Shown in pieces: positions 1 to 13,900 of a stretch of 64,000 nucleotides of DNA. Source of the DNA: Baylisascaris procyonis (Eukaryota > Nematoda > Chromadorea > Rhabditida > Ascarididae). A program made the translations under genes and the position numbers. The stretch is from assembly GCA_037389465.1 (NCBI GenBank), contig JAZARR010000088.1, positions 6,382,428 through 6,446,427 on the forward strand, written 5' to 3'. The notes under the pieces are model-generated. The model made no database searches. It was not told where the DNA came from and saw only the letters and a program-made list of their open reading frames with translations. Every line of letters starts with the position of its first letter. Positions within the stretch are counted from its first letter, which is position 1.

Positions 1-778
1 TACCCGTTCGATGCTGCTATCAAAGAGTGCCCATACAGCTTTACTAGCTTCTACGATTACTGGTGGCGCTTCCACCATGTTTGCTAACTTCTTTTCAACT
101 AACCATCCTCTCAAAACAGGATTTTCGTTCCAAACCTCGTCTCGGCCAAACAGAAGCATCCGTCAACCTCTCCAGGAGTATGATCGAACTCAGAAACAAA
201 CGTGCAAAATGTACTGCAACCCATTGCAGTTGAATACAACACATTAAAATGTGAAAAGAGTTCAACATTAAAGAGAAACGCATCAGCGTGGGCGATCGTT
301 TATTAACTGATGAACAAAACATAGTCACACAGATGCCTAAAATGTTGCGGAAAGCGCCAACTTCGAGAAACAATACTGATTAACCCAAGATTCTTACAAC
401 AAGCGCTATTGCGAACACCAGCTGCGAATGGACGAGAAGGATACTGAACCGGATTCGATCAAATAGGTTCACTGCTAGAAAATGACTCAACGGGAGCAAT
501 AAACAAGCTGAGTTTGCAAACCGTGCCACAGAATCATAAACGTGTTACTTTCTCAGCTCACAGCAACTAACACGACCACGACGAAGACTGTCAGCCCCTC
601 ACAGTCGATTTAGACCTCCTACAAAACAAACGCATCATCTCCGTCACAACACTACATTCCACCAGAGTCAGGATATAAACACAGCTCATCCGTACATAAG
701 TGGACCCGCAGTAGTGGTTGACTGCAAGAGCATGCGGACATATAGGTGGGAGAACAAAATCGAGTGAGCAACAAGAGC
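1..778. other. 3' flank of pdha-1
   Basis: This stretch lies downstream of the pdha-1 stop codon and probably holds its 3' UTR. No conserved protein is recognisable on either strand, and the short open frames have no coding character. The only processing signal seen is a minus-strand AATAAA at 299-304. Confidence 0.5.
299..304 (-). terminator. candidate poly(A) signal for pdha-1
   Basis: The minus strand reads AATAAA, about 475 nt past the pdha-1 stop. No closer AATAAA was seen. A variant hexamer nearer the stop could be used instead. Confidence 0.3.
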
Positions 779-3700
779 TCACTTGTTGAGTGCTTTGAAT
801 GCCTCCTCTGAGGTGACGTACTGCTGCAGAACATCCTCAGTGGTGCATCGCACATACTGTGGGGGTGTATTATAGTAGATATCGGTGAGCAACATCTCGA
901 CTGGTGCCTCCTTGTCTGTATGTGCTTGCTTGACCGCTGCGTCAACCTGCAATTTCACGTCTTTGGCAGTGAACGTAGATACGCAGCTCAATGAACCTAG
1001 CGAAGCTAAAGCTGTGTAACCATCGTCGCATCAAACGCCTCATAAACGCAATATGCAAAGCGACCGTTCTGCACCACTCTCGAAGGTTGCAAACCTTTCA
1101 TTACTCCTTGTTACAATTCTAGGTGAAGGTTTGCACTCAGGAGTCAGGTTTGCGAGGTTTTGTACACTCAATAAGAAATACTCGAAATATTCATCTTGAC
1201 GAATAGTATTCACAAAAATCGAGAACCTGCTTAGCTCATGTTAACTCTTTTTTTCTACCTTTTATCTCTTGAAAGGAGGAAAGAGTTGCTTTAAAATGTC
1301 CTTCCAAACAGTGAATGTTAATAAAGCAGTTCCTGAACCCCTCACGATGCCAATGTGAGGGACCACGAAGATAGAAGATAAGCGTAGGTATACACCAGCT
1401 TTACTTCCATTGGCATATCAACCCACAAACGACCTTCCCTAATTAGTATGGATGGATCTGCTCGGCAGTACAGCAGATTATTATATCCATTCACCTTCTT
1501 ATCTATATGGTTCGCCGCTGAATCCTCCAACCTTGCCCGTGTCATGCATGCTTTTACAGAACCAAGACGCAATCCCATGGTATCACACAAAATGAACATC
1601 CAGAACATCCATGCGAAAAGAAGCAAGAACAAACCAACCTCCTTTCGAACTTCCTTGTCAGCTTCCTTGAGCTCATCCTCCGTTACAAGTCCGGCCGTCA
1701 CAATCTTGTCCTTGAAGCCGGTGATAGGGTCTCTGGTCTTTCGCACCTCCTGGATCTCCTCTCGGGTTCGGTAGCTGCAAGTCTACCAGTAAATCCAGCT
1801 GACCACTATACACCACAAAAAAGTCAATTCAGTACAATGACGCTTGGAAGAGCAATAGAACTACCTGAATCTGCGATCTCAAATTCGAACCACACATGCG
1901 CAAACTTTCCTCACCCATCAGGGAAGAGGAATGTAGCAGGTACGGGGATAGAGACATTCCTGCGAACTAAGATTTTGAAACAGTTGTTGGAAAGAACATA
2001 AAACGGTAAGAATAAAGCACAAGAACTGGTCACTTTAAATGGAAATTCTGGAAGAATCACCTAAAAACCACGTTCAAAGACCGCATATCCCCTAAACATT
2101 TTGCTCGAAATTAGTCAGGAATTGGGTAATGTTCATGTGTGATTGGGATATAATAATATGATCGCGGATTTGATCATCTCTCTGAAAGCACTACTTTCCA
2201 CTGCCTAGAGCCTGGCCATTCTGCAGTATTCTCCTCTTTAGAACTTAGTGAAGGAAACAGTAGAAATAGATGACGACCATAAAGTGAATGACTTGAATCG
2301 AGAACAAACGCACCTTGTTCCAGGATCAGACATCGAATGACCACCATATCGGTAAGTGGCCATCTCAATCATGAGTGGTCCCTTGCCAGCATTGCACCAC
2401 TCCTTCGCCCATCGGATTGCCTGACGCACAGCCAATACGTCCATACCATCGACCTGTGAACAAATAATCATTAACAAGAAGTACTACCAGCCAAAAGACC
2501 ACATCTGTAAGCTCTTATAATTCCACACGGATTCAAACGCAAGGAAAATCACAAGATCGCGATCATGAACCAATCGCCAGTACCCTCATCTTCGGATATC
2601 TGTTAGAAAAAAACCTAAATTTCCAGTGCAATTCCTCGAATTCCTCATTGCTTTTATGCCACGAAGGTCATCGCAAACAGCACAACACTTTTATGCAAAA
2701 AACACTTCAAAGCAACAACCATCCCACTGCTGATTCTCTAAAAATTCAAAGAGGACGTCGGAAACATATCCCAGCAACAATCAGAAAATTTAATTTCCTG
2801 AAACAGTCTCTGTTTTTCAGCAGATGAAAGTGCACAGAATCCTTCTTCATAAGATCCTCAACAAGTACATCGAACAACAACCCTCAACCCCTCATTCATA
2901 AAAATAAAATCATTTCTGAGACGTCGTGAAAGTGATTATAAGCTTCGCTACCCTTTTCAGCCGGAATCCGCATCCTACAGTGCTACATCCCATCGGCTGC
3001 CAGATTACGCCAATACTTTTAAATCGGGTTAGTGAATTCATGCCTCTTGAACATACATATGGGAAACAATTGACGGTAAGAAACAAATTCGAAATATGCA
3101 ACTGCTATTAGTTATTCCGTAGATATTGACAACTGAACATACCCAGAAGCCTGGAACGTAATCACCGCGCGTGTAATAATCGGTACTGGCAGATGATCTA
3201 GCTGCCGACGTTCCCATACCGTATCCGTTGTTTTCACATACGTACAGCACTGGCAACTCCCACAACTTTGCCATGTTCATCGCTGAAACATTCATCTACT
3301 GATGCGAATATGCATAACCACACATAGGTAAAGCGATCACCTATTCATGCACGTAGCCAGAACCTCACCTATATGATATGATACCCATCTTCCATTGGAA
3401 TATATTCCATATTATTGGATATTCCCATATTATCTTTTATCCTTACAGCCAAGCCGCAAACACAGATCAACAGTTTCACTTGTTTCATAAAAAAGGATCC
3501 AAAATAGGGGGTAAAGTTCCTTTGGAAATGAGGAAATAAAACAACGTAATGGATGCACTTTTCGTATGCTTCATTCTCGAGATCACACAGTTTAGCAGAT
3601 CTTATCTTTGGCGAATAATAACTAAATAAATGAGAAGCGAACGCTCACACTCGTAAAGTTGTCCCTGGTTGGTGGCACCATCACCGAACAGCGTGATGCA

Positions 3701-6700
3701 AACATTCTTCTGCTTCTTATACTTCATCGCGAACGCTATTCCCGTGCCGAGTGGCTGCTGTGCACCCACAATACCATTACCGCCATAGAAATTCTCGCCG
3801 TACATATGCATCGATCCACCCTTTCCATGGACGTTGCCCGTTATGCGACCTTAAACAACACTGTCGTATTTGTGGGCTTACAAATATTACAGCTTATAGC
3901 GTGAGCCGTGTACGAAACGAACGTACATGTTATAAAATTAACTTGGTTCACAATTTTCAAGACTGATGAGAGACGGGAATGAAAGGGCATATATGAAAGA
4001 AAAATGACCGAGCTATATGCGAAGAAATCCGTACTTTTCCACTGACAATGCAACCTTGCAGCTTACACCTATTGAAAGAATGATAAACGCACTGTGCTGA
4101 TAGGCTTGATAATTGCTTAAGCGTAAAACATCCCGTTTTACCAATGAAATATAACATTCAACAATTTCGATGGATTACTGATGGATGCGACCTACACTTC
4201 ATGTTTAAGGAATTGGAAGTGATAAGAAATGAGCAACTTGAAAAATGCATTATGCATAACAGCAATATGTGTTTTTTGCAACAAAGTTCAGCGCGTATAA
4301 TAAGCACACTTGTAATTACATCTGAACAGGTGTTCTAAAATGGGTGAGAACATTGCTGGGCCAGGTACAAGAAAACTCTTCCCACTTAGTCAGACCGATG
4401 TTCATGACAACCAACTCTCACATTCCAACAAAAGTTGTGGCCTTAAAATTTTTGATAACACAGAAAAATGGGGACACTCATTCTGAGCAAGACGTCCTAA
4501 GATACCCGTCTTCTATTTGAAGCAAATGTGAAATAAAAAAATTTATTTTTCAAATTTGGGCAGTAACCTAAACACACACAATACCAGTACAACTTACACT
4601 GATTGCAAGCGATTGAGGACCGCGGTAAAAGTGTGCTAGGACCTATTAACACAACTGCCTCCTATTCTCAAAAAAAAAAACCTCAATCCATGATTCTCTT
4701 TTTCCAAATACTTTCCTGTAATTCCTAAAGTAAAATCGATGAAATGGCCCAATTAACAAACGTCTTGTCTAATGCTATCTTCAACCATCTGACCTTATGG
4801 CAAGCAACATGAAGCCCACCTACAACCCTTCAAAGCGATCCAGAATATTAGGTCTGCAACTAACTAAACGCCGAGTTTAAAAATAAATCTCATACCGAAG
4901 GCACTGCATGTCAACCTACGGCTTCTGCTCTGTATCAGGAATCCACAAATCCTGGAAGTTAGTGAGGAGTAAGCAAAACATATAATAACTGTGACCAAAG
5001 GGGCTTCTATAATTCCAGCGACCAACAACCACCTTACCAGTAAGTTCACACAGGACCTTCGCGACGGGCGATCCACAGAGATATGTCCACCCGTGGCACC
5101 GATACGCAGTGACAGCTGCATCTCCAGGCTCCATTGCGGCCTTCATGCCCACTGCGCATGCCTCCTGCATCAAAAATAGGGTATCGCACTCAAATCCGAA
5201 TTGACAAAGGCAAACGATTCTTCCGGCACTTAAGAGTGCTGATCGCGCTTATCTTAAGAGCCGTTTGCATCGAATGCCCTATTCCGGTCACTTCCTTTAT
5301 CCGACATCAGTGGATTCATCAGTACAGCCGTAAAAGTGTCACAGCAATGGCTGGTCACTCATTAACATTATCCGGCTACTTTGTTCAATATGCACCTACA
5401 TACTTCTCAATCAAGCCCAGATCTATTCTCTTTGCCTATTGAAAACAAAACCAGTCATCCTGGTTTAAATATAGTTGGGAGAATTGCACGAGGTAACCAT
5501 CTCCATTCCGCCAATCACGAGGAAAAAAGAATCAGGCAGTTAAAAAACCAGAAGGAAATGACAGCTTACCTGACCAGAATACAGATGGCAGAAACCTCGG
5601 ACTTTCTTCTCTTTGTACAGATTCCCCGCCGCCGTCTCCATTCGTCGGATTGTCTGAGAAAAGTTATTTTCATCTTCATCGTCCGATACAATAAGATTCA
5701 AATCACGATTTCTATTTCGAAATAAGATCCAAGTCAACCTCGCCTATCAATGAAAATACGGCGAAACTGGAAAAGCAATCGTTATTGATAAAATCAACCA
5801 AAGACAAAATAGGAACCAAATTCAGTCATAGAGTGATGATGGTTGGATAGGGAGGAGACTCGGAAAGGTGGATAAAAGGGGAAGAGAGATAATGAGGCCG
5901 AGTTACTCCCTCCACTCTCCGACAAGACCACTCAAATATCCTCCCCTCCCCCCTTCCCCCAAAGAAATAATATACATAGCATCAATCAGTAGGATCGGCA
6001 TGTATATCTTCAAAAATAAGTCAACACAGCACTACTTGCTTCGAGAATGAAGAAATCATAGTTACGCATTTAAAATTCGGCGCGATCGATCGCATAAACA
6101 AAATATTTCTTTTTTCCAATCATTCGAAATCCTCAAGCATTCGTTATTTCCACACAAAAGGGACCAGTTAAAACCCCAAAAGAAGCAATAAACGATGACA
6201 GGAACTATCGACTTCATAAGCAAAACGTCGTTCTGTTAGAAAGGATGGCTGATCATGCTTCTCGGCGGACTCCGCTTCTAGTCTGGGGACACATGTGACC
6301 CGATCATGCAGATGATAACAACCTGCTTGCATAACACCAATCAATTCTCAACAATAGTCATAAAGCCAGCTCAACAGCACCTTTTCCACCCACTTAGCCG
6401 AATGGCAACAACAGCAAGGATTAAAGAAGAGCACTGATCCCATGAAGGCCTCAATGAACAACTCCCACCAAAGGAAAAAAGTTTGATATTTCACTATAAT
6501 AGCAGCTCTCGGCTCCTTCAGGTCGAAGTGGTAAACGGTAAAATTAGACAAGCGAAAGTACCTGCATCTGGGTATAGTAATGAAGCGCATCCTCCTTGGT
6601 GACATGAATGGTCACGTCGGGTCCTGAGTCAAGTTTGTGCAGCTTGAACGGCTTCGCCTGGAAAGTGGCCTCTGTGCTCGCAAGCCGCGCCGACATCGCC

Positions 6701-6949
6701 ACTACCGACGAGCCCACCGTCGGTCCCTGGAATTAAGGCAAATTCAACACACCATATTACCTTTTCCTTCAAGCCCTCGCCCCACCTCTTATCAGTTCCC
6801 GATACAAAATATGCAAGCATAGAGCCTTTTTCTTATATGGAATCGCTTTCACACAGTCATGAAATTCGCATCATACCAATCGTAAACTACTCGGGCTTAC
6901 AAGCCGATAGCGCTGCTACAAAAGACTTTCGCGCTGCTAGAGCTAGCAT
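779..6949 (-). CDS. pdha-1: pyruvate dehydrogenase E1 component subunit alpha, mitochondrial
   Basis: This is the alpha chain of the thiamine-diphosphate-dependent E1 that decarboxylates pyruvate in the mitochondrial matrix. Exons in transcription order: 6949-6901, 6701-6562, 5653-5570, 5164-5038, 3849-3649, 3282-3143, 2453-2314, 1774-1639, 946-779. They total 1185 nt, giving 394 aa, close to the roughly 397 aa of the C. elegans protein. Residues 1-16 form a basic amphipathic presequence ([16 protein letters not shown]). The thiamine-diphosphate motif runs from GDG at 189-191 to ENN at 217-219. The phosphorylation loop [14 protein letters not shown] has Ser287 and Ser294 spaced like the human regulatory sites 1 and 2. 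The ATG at 6949 is preferred because a TTTTAG acceptor abuts it. The exon 2 acceptor is uncertain: only a weak GGTAG site at 6702 keeps frame with exon 1, whereas the better TTCCAG at 6727 does not. Identity is secure. Confidence 0.95.
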
Positions 6950-6962
6950 CTAAAAGAGAGGG
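6950..6962 (-). promoter_or_regulatory. SL trans-splice acceptor of pdha-1
   Basis: The minus strand reads CCCTCTCTTTTAG directly followed by the pdha-1 ATG. A pyrimidine-rich acceptor touching a start codon is typical of nematode spliced-leader addition. It fixes the start and implies a 5' UTR made only of the leader. Confidence 0.65.
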
Positions 6963-9140
6963 ATAAAAACATAGGATTCTGAAGGCTGCAAACGCAAAAA
7001 AGCGCTCCCACAATCCACTAATGTGAAAAATCAAGTGTCTATGCCAATAGTGAGATTTCACTCAATCCTCACCCTTTTCCCCCTTCTCCTGCCTCTCCCA
7101 AAACGCAGAGGTGAGAGAAGCCTGCGAGTTTCATTTCCCTTGATATCGTTCGTCGTACTGAACGAAAACTGAACGCAGAGGACTGCAAAAGTGGATCTGA
7201 ACGACAAGCAAGAGTTCCCTAGCATTCTATGACTTATCTGTCTGATTTCTCATGAGCAATCAGCTTCACTGATGAAACTTTACTATGCGAAGTAGTTCAT
7301 TTTTCGTATGAAGTAGACATTCCTTATTTTGAAGGGAAATTTTAGAATGTAGTGAAAAAATGTATTATAGTGCCTAATGTTCCACTAAGCCCTTTCACAA
7401 ATTAAAGAAGGGATATGATGATGGATCGATGCGAATATCAAATGCGTATTCAATTCATCAGTGCGTAACGCGGTTCTCAATTTATGGTTATTGGGTTCTT
7501 GAGATAAAAACTTTTCGAGAAACTCAGGATTTTCTCATCGAATTTTCAGATGGAGGTGAGGTCACTTGATTGCGCTTACTCTGAAACGCTTAAAAACGTA
7601 TACGGTTTATCTTTAAGGTAACAGGTCACAGCCAAATTTAAACTCCTCCTTCTCACCCTACACCCCTCCTCCCGATGAAATCCTGTGAATGAGGCTGGTT
7701 TAACGGCACGCAATAAGTAACAGTGGCCAGCATCTATTTAAGTGTTGTGCAAAACGGTGGAAAGGAATAGCGATTGCAGCGGGAATTCCTGTTAAAACGT
7801 TGACGCAGTGAACTTCTTTTACTGTGAACAGTCAGCAGAACTAGTGATGCAATGTGCTTCTCGCCTTACTTTCCAATTATACAAAAGACCTGGTGAAAAT
7901 TGCACATTGGGAGAAATTATTTATGAGAATTTGCAGTTGATTTCCTCCTCGATGGGAATTCCATTTTCCAATTCCAAGGGAACACCCCCTGCCAATATCA
8001 GTCAAGACAATCTTACATCGACCAGGTTAGCAGTAATGATCGGTTCCATTGGGAAAGCAAAGAATCACACGAACGGCCCCAGCACATCCGATTAAAGTAC
8101 AGCTGCAGCACTATGTACGATCGAACAACGGTTCCTAAAACTATTTAAGAGAACTAATGATAGATTTCTGTATGCACCAATAATGCAAGTCGAGCCATCA
8201 AATTTCGTAACCGTAGCTTGGATATACTCATTTGAATCTTCAAATGAGCACAAAGGTAAAAAATAATGTATAGCATCATGACCAAAATAAGCAAGACAAC
8301 CCTTTAATGAAGTATAGTCAAGCAAAGGCTTGAATCCCTTAAAGCTTAGTGAATCAATGTATTTCGCTTAAAGCTTAAAGCTTAGAATTTAGAGGACAAA
8401 CCTTGAAGATGTTCGAGAACACGTTCATCATCTTAATTAAGATCGACTGAAGCGTTCGACTTTGTCGGATGTGCCGACCACTGAAATACAGTAATCAATC
8501 AATTAAAAGCACATTTATACATAATGCGCTAGGCACCACTGGGAAAAATACCCACTTCAGACAAGCAACACCACCGGACAACTATTGTGCAACAATAGCC
8601 GATAGTTGAGTGCAATAACGAGAGCATGTAAACAGCACCTAGCAGATGAAATTTCAATATTCTCTCTGATCACTGCTAAAAAATGATCGATAAGCGATCG
8701 GCATTGATCAAAGGCGATGAGATTTTTTGATTATTTTTTTATATTTTTTAGATTATTATAGTATCACTTCCAATAATAACCTCAAGAAAATAAACCAAAA
8801 ATCTGTTATGCAATACTTTGCAACGCAAACGAAGCAACTATCACCCATACGATCAATTAAACAAATACATTTAACATTGTGAAACTATCAAAATTATCCC
8901 CCTCGTTATCGAGGTAATTGTGAAGCAGTGATCGAATACTTAAATCATATCTAAGCGTACTGTTACCTTTGTGCCCTACTGAGATTCGGATAAAAAGTGC
9001 TACACCTATATTCTTAACCCTTTTAGCCTACTTATCCGAATAAAGTTCAAATTCATCGACGACTTTGAGAGAACTGAAAGTGGATTTGTTCTTCATCAAA
9101 GAAATTTTTAACAGGTCTTAATGCGAGATGAATCTTGCTA

Positions 9141-9163
9141 GAGGAGGGGGGAGGGGGGGGGGG
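9141..9163. repeat. G-rich tract
   Basis: A nearly pure purine run contains blocks of 5, 6 and 12 G. It is one of several G or C homopolymers in non-coding parts of the window. Confidence 0.8.
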
Positions 9164-10878
9164 TAGGATAATTTCCTCCCATATGGTATGTCAGGTTTAA
9201 TGAATATAAAATATAAGAATAAAGAAGATCAAATCGGAAAGTGAAAACATTCGAAAAAAAGGACTATTGAGTCCAAGAAAAGGAGAAATAAAACATTTGA
9301 ATAAAAGCATCGAATGGAATGCATAGAAATATCAATCACATCGAATAAACATTTGCTGCCAATGCAATCATCATACTTTCTCACAATACCTAATGCTAAG
9401 CCAATTGGCCTATGAAGACACATATTCGGCAAGCAGTCTAAAAGCTCTCAGAAATCGCTTCTCTTCCAATGAGTAGTTTCTTGTAAGAAAATCACCACAT
9501 AATGGACATTAGCTGCCAAGATCTTAAAATGACAAATTCCTTCTCAATCTTAGCTGCGAAAAGGAAAGAAAAGAAAAAATGGAATTATTCATCAAAACAA
9601 TTAATGCTTGCAAAAACATCTTAATAAAGAAACAAATTGACTATTAAAATCGCCTCAAACGAGCTCATATAAGACTTGCAGTGGCTTGCACTAACAAATA
9701 GCGTTCGGCAATATTAACAGAAGAAGAAAATATGCAGAATACTTTGACTCACTTAAGATGTTAAAAACTGCATTAGCGTTCCTATTCATTTTACCTCGCA
9801 AGTTTGACCTTCAACTCCTAAGTGATGACAAGAGCAAAAAGAAATTTTTTTCTCACTTTCTGCACCAAAGCTCATCATCACATCAACTCTGAGCAACTAA
9901 AAAGTACAATATCTGCGCCAGGTTCTGAACACAAGCAGTTTTAGGTACAGATTCGGTACATAAACATCGCCTGAAAGGCTCTCGTAGCTCCCAGAGACGC
10001 GGTTACTGGAGCACCCAGCAGAGCAACAACAAGATCACACACTGATGTAGCCCGAGGCAACATTTCTGATGGGGAAGCAATACAACGCAGCTGTTAACAG
10101 CTATTAGTGTAGCATGAATCCTGCAGCACTTTAATAAGCTAGTAAAAGCAGAGGCACAATCGACTGCAATAGCACCCGCTCAGGCTTACTGCTGACACCA
10201 AATACTGCCAGCGCGTCTATCCGTGGTGCCGAATTTATGTTGCTGTCGAATACGACTGCCCACTGTTTGCTTCTCTGGCGTTACTTCTCTAAAGAGTACG
10301 CGCAGATGGAGTTGCGTGCACGGCGAACTTTTCCCATCAAAATGCCCACTGAATTCGGCAGAAAAAATACACGTTCAGCTGCGAACAGACAAGTGAGTCT
10401 ACTAATCCCTTTACAGATGAGTCGTTCTTCTCAATGAGTCCGCCTTTTTGTATATGAATTTGAATTTGGATATAAGAAAGCTAGATGCACTTAATACAAA
10501 CGCATCACATTTTACTGGATCATTACAATAAAAAGCAATCTGAAAATAATTGATGCCTGCCAAATTCTCAGAATCTATCGAAAAATTCAATCGGCATACT
10601 TGTTTTCGCTAATCTACCAATATTTGTTAATATTTCGGTGAAATAGTACGCCAGATTTAGATGTAAACTTATGGACACACTGCGGTGATGAAGGCCACCC
10701 GCAACGCTCCAACTTCAGGGAGAAGCACAAAACCTGAAGGATGAAAGAAGATGACAATTCATTCGATATCAATCCTTAAGGTCACCTTCAGGAAATGAGC
10801 ACACATTGACCTGGGATTATCTAGGGATGGGAACCAGAAACGTCACAAATAAGAAAGAACCGGATGTGACCACGCAGA

Positions 10879-10930
10879 TTCGACTTGATGTTGAACATAT
10901 GAACACACATATGTTCAACATCAAGTCGAA
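10879..10930. repeat. perfect 23-bp inverted repeat with 6-nt loop
   Basis: The left arm is 10879-10901, the loop AACACA is 10902-10907 and the right arm is 10908-10930. Every base of the right arm pairs with the left (TTCGACTTGATG... against ...CATCAAGTCGAA). A transcript would fold into a 23-bp hairpin. It lies in intergenic DNA. It could be a small-RNA precursor, a transposon scar or an assembly fold-back, and the sequence alone does not decide. Confidence 0.9.
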
Positions 10931-13900
10931 CAGAGTTCTTGTTAGCTCAGTCGCAGAGCTTTGCCAGTTTGCTAACTGCACTCAAGAATGCTTTCAACTG
11001 CATATAGAGGCATTGTCTTGTATGGGAGGGATGTTCCCAGTCGATCCTATTCAGTAGTTTTCTGTTGATGACGATGAATCGTGAAAAATATTGTAAGCGG
11101 TTTGCCATTTTCTCTTATTCGATGCAACCAGATTAAAATCTATGTGGTGTAAAGCTGCGCTGCTCCATCAATGCGTTTTCAGTGAAAAAAAGAGCACAAC
11201 TGTTATCTTCACTGAACAGTTTTCAGCATAGAACGCAAGAAAGTTTACATTCAAAACGATGAGGCAACCATCTTGCCGACATATTCATTTGCACTTCCGC
11301 ACGTTAACTCTCCAACCTCACGTAACATCCGAACGCACTCGTTCACCCATCCTCTTACATTACTCAGTACGCTTATTTAAGCACCTCATATCTTCCAGTA
11401 TGTCTTGCTAGCGATCACTCCGCCAACAAACGCATATCCTTCTCCAATCAGTCTCTAACATTCTTTCCATTATTTCCTTAGTAACCTGCTAAGATTAACA
11501 CTAACAAGCGGAATCTATCAAAACTAGATGATGACGGGGCGTGATGGCGCTTATCGTCCCCTCTGCTATGATCGTCAAATCTGAAAGAGGCGTTTACTCC
11601 CCTCGATGGGCTACACGTATGCTATAGAAAGTGTAGGTGAATAATGTTTGAGCTCGGCCCTGCGAATGGTATACAATCGTTCTATGTCGCATGCGTAACC
11701 TTTCAGATACTTTACGTTACGTTTGATGGCGATGATTTAGATGTAGTCTGCAAGCTTCTCTCAACATTCCCCTCATTTGTTAGATAATGTTATTCCCTTA
11801 CTTCCTCCATAGTAATTTTTTGTATACCATGAAAGATGCTATAATCATATTTGTTCGAGTGATACTATTGAAGCTTGCTGAATTTCTTTACTGCGGGGAT
11901 ACCTGAGGTCGCCAAACAGGAAAAAACAGAACGCTTTTCGTCTCTAGTGATGCGAGACCGTACGCTTTCGAAGCGGTCCTCCCCTCTCCCACATTAGATT
12001 ATCAGCAAACCCATAGAAGGCAATATACATACACACTATCCAATTTCAAAACTTGACATTCCTGGTGGCCCTCTCGGTCATCACTACTACATGAAGCAGG
12101 AATGCTCACAAAGTGTATGGATTTGCTGACATGTCGCACACACCTCAGTTATCGATCTTCTACATGCGCCTCAAGTGCTATATATGGCATCGTCAGAGCC
12201 ATCACAAAAAACAGAGGAGAGTATCTGCAGGTAGTCTTTGCCTATAAACCAACTATATGCAACAATAATTTTAATAAAGACCACAAATATACTTGAATGA
12301 TGAATTTTTCTGCATTTCCCTTGAGACCACGATGGATGGATGGATGTACCCTAGCCACACTACGCGTATGTAGGAGCAAGTTTCATTGAGCCGCAAAGCA
12401 AATTGAAAGTACGGTGTTTCCATAATATCCATGCACGCTTATTTTGTCAAAAAAAATTCCGTTAGCGCTGCATTCGGAAGCAGCCAGCGCAAAGTTTATT
12501 TTTAAGTATATCAATGAACACTAGCATAAAGCACTGATCCACAGGTCCGCTCACGTTAGCGGTGTCTCCTGGATACTAGATTTAAAATGCGGACACTCGC
12601 TGATTAGAAACATCCGAGAAGACTATTCTAGCGGTTTTCAAACTTCAGCAATATAACTGCCACTCCGTTTCATCGCAGCAGCGGACAGATGATCCACGAT
12701 AATCGAGGTGGCTCAATCGACTCAGAACAGCCGAACGAGCTTAATCAAAAGCTTCCTCGATAGCATTTTCAAACAAATGAGTCACCTTGCATGATTTCCT
12801 AGATATCTACAGCTAGAGTATCTATCGAGTCTTAAAGATGAGTAGCTATGATTTTACCTGCAAAGTGTGCCTACCTTAACTCTAACAAAGTAAAGCACAT
12901 CTAAACCGATATCGGAAACTGAAGTATACAAGTACAAATGCAAAATAATCGTATTTATAGAACGCAAATATAGGGATAATATTCTATTGAAATTCCAGCC
13001 AAAAAACATTAGTAAAAATTATAAAGTTTCTCTTTGTTCCACTTACAGCTACTCAAACATTTTTAGCGAAAGTCTGTTCGTGAGGAATCAGCGAAACATT
13101 TCCGCGGTTCGACAATTTGAAAGCGCGATCACGCTGTTTTGGCATCGACAACCAAGGTTTTTCGATTTCAAAGACGGAAAAGCCTGCAATCTTTTTGAGG
13201 AAAAGCAGAGAATTTTCAGATGTGAACTAGGAAGTGTTCAATTTGAAAGTCTAACACATTCGACCGGTTGAACAATGAAATCCACCTTCTTCTCTCGTCA
13301 TATGCGACATTTTTGCATCAGCTGCATGATTTACTGGCAATTTATGTGCAGCAGTGAAGCCAAACCCTAAAAGAAAATGATAGCGTGGAATAATTTCGCC
13401 CAAAACTATGCAGTGAAGTTTAAACGCATATATAAAGCGTAATAGAGTATATTTCAAGCAGTAGTGCAAACATCACTGCTGCAAACATTATGAATATTTA
13501 TAACCGAACTGCTTGCCACAGGCGAATAGATAAAATCTGCTACGAAGATCTGTGAATGTCGACATAAAAGACCTACTAAGCGTCTATACAATAGGCTGCC
13601 CTCAGTATATATACGCTAAAAAAGGCGCGTCATATTGTCGGTTTATTAAGAAATTATTGTTGTTGATGAAAGCACTGAAGAATGAGTCCGAATTTTTCTG
13701 GGTTTACTAAAGTTAGCGACTGTAATTACCATAATTACTTAATGAGATTCGAATCACCGTAGTCTGTAACTACGTTTCATGGGAACCTCCATCCGCCGAA
13801 AAGCGTATCAGAATAAAATGAGCGCAGAAAGTGCCAAATGTTCACAGCTATAAACACTGCCCATAGCAAAGAAGGAGATAAATGCAGCTTTATTGCTAAC

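Noticed and set aside
2314..2453. Gly in place of the first His of YHGHS in the PDHA-1 phosphorylation loop
   Set aside because: As far as I recall, yeast Pda1 has the same YGGHS sequence, and the functionally important His just before Ser287 is kept. This is normal variation.
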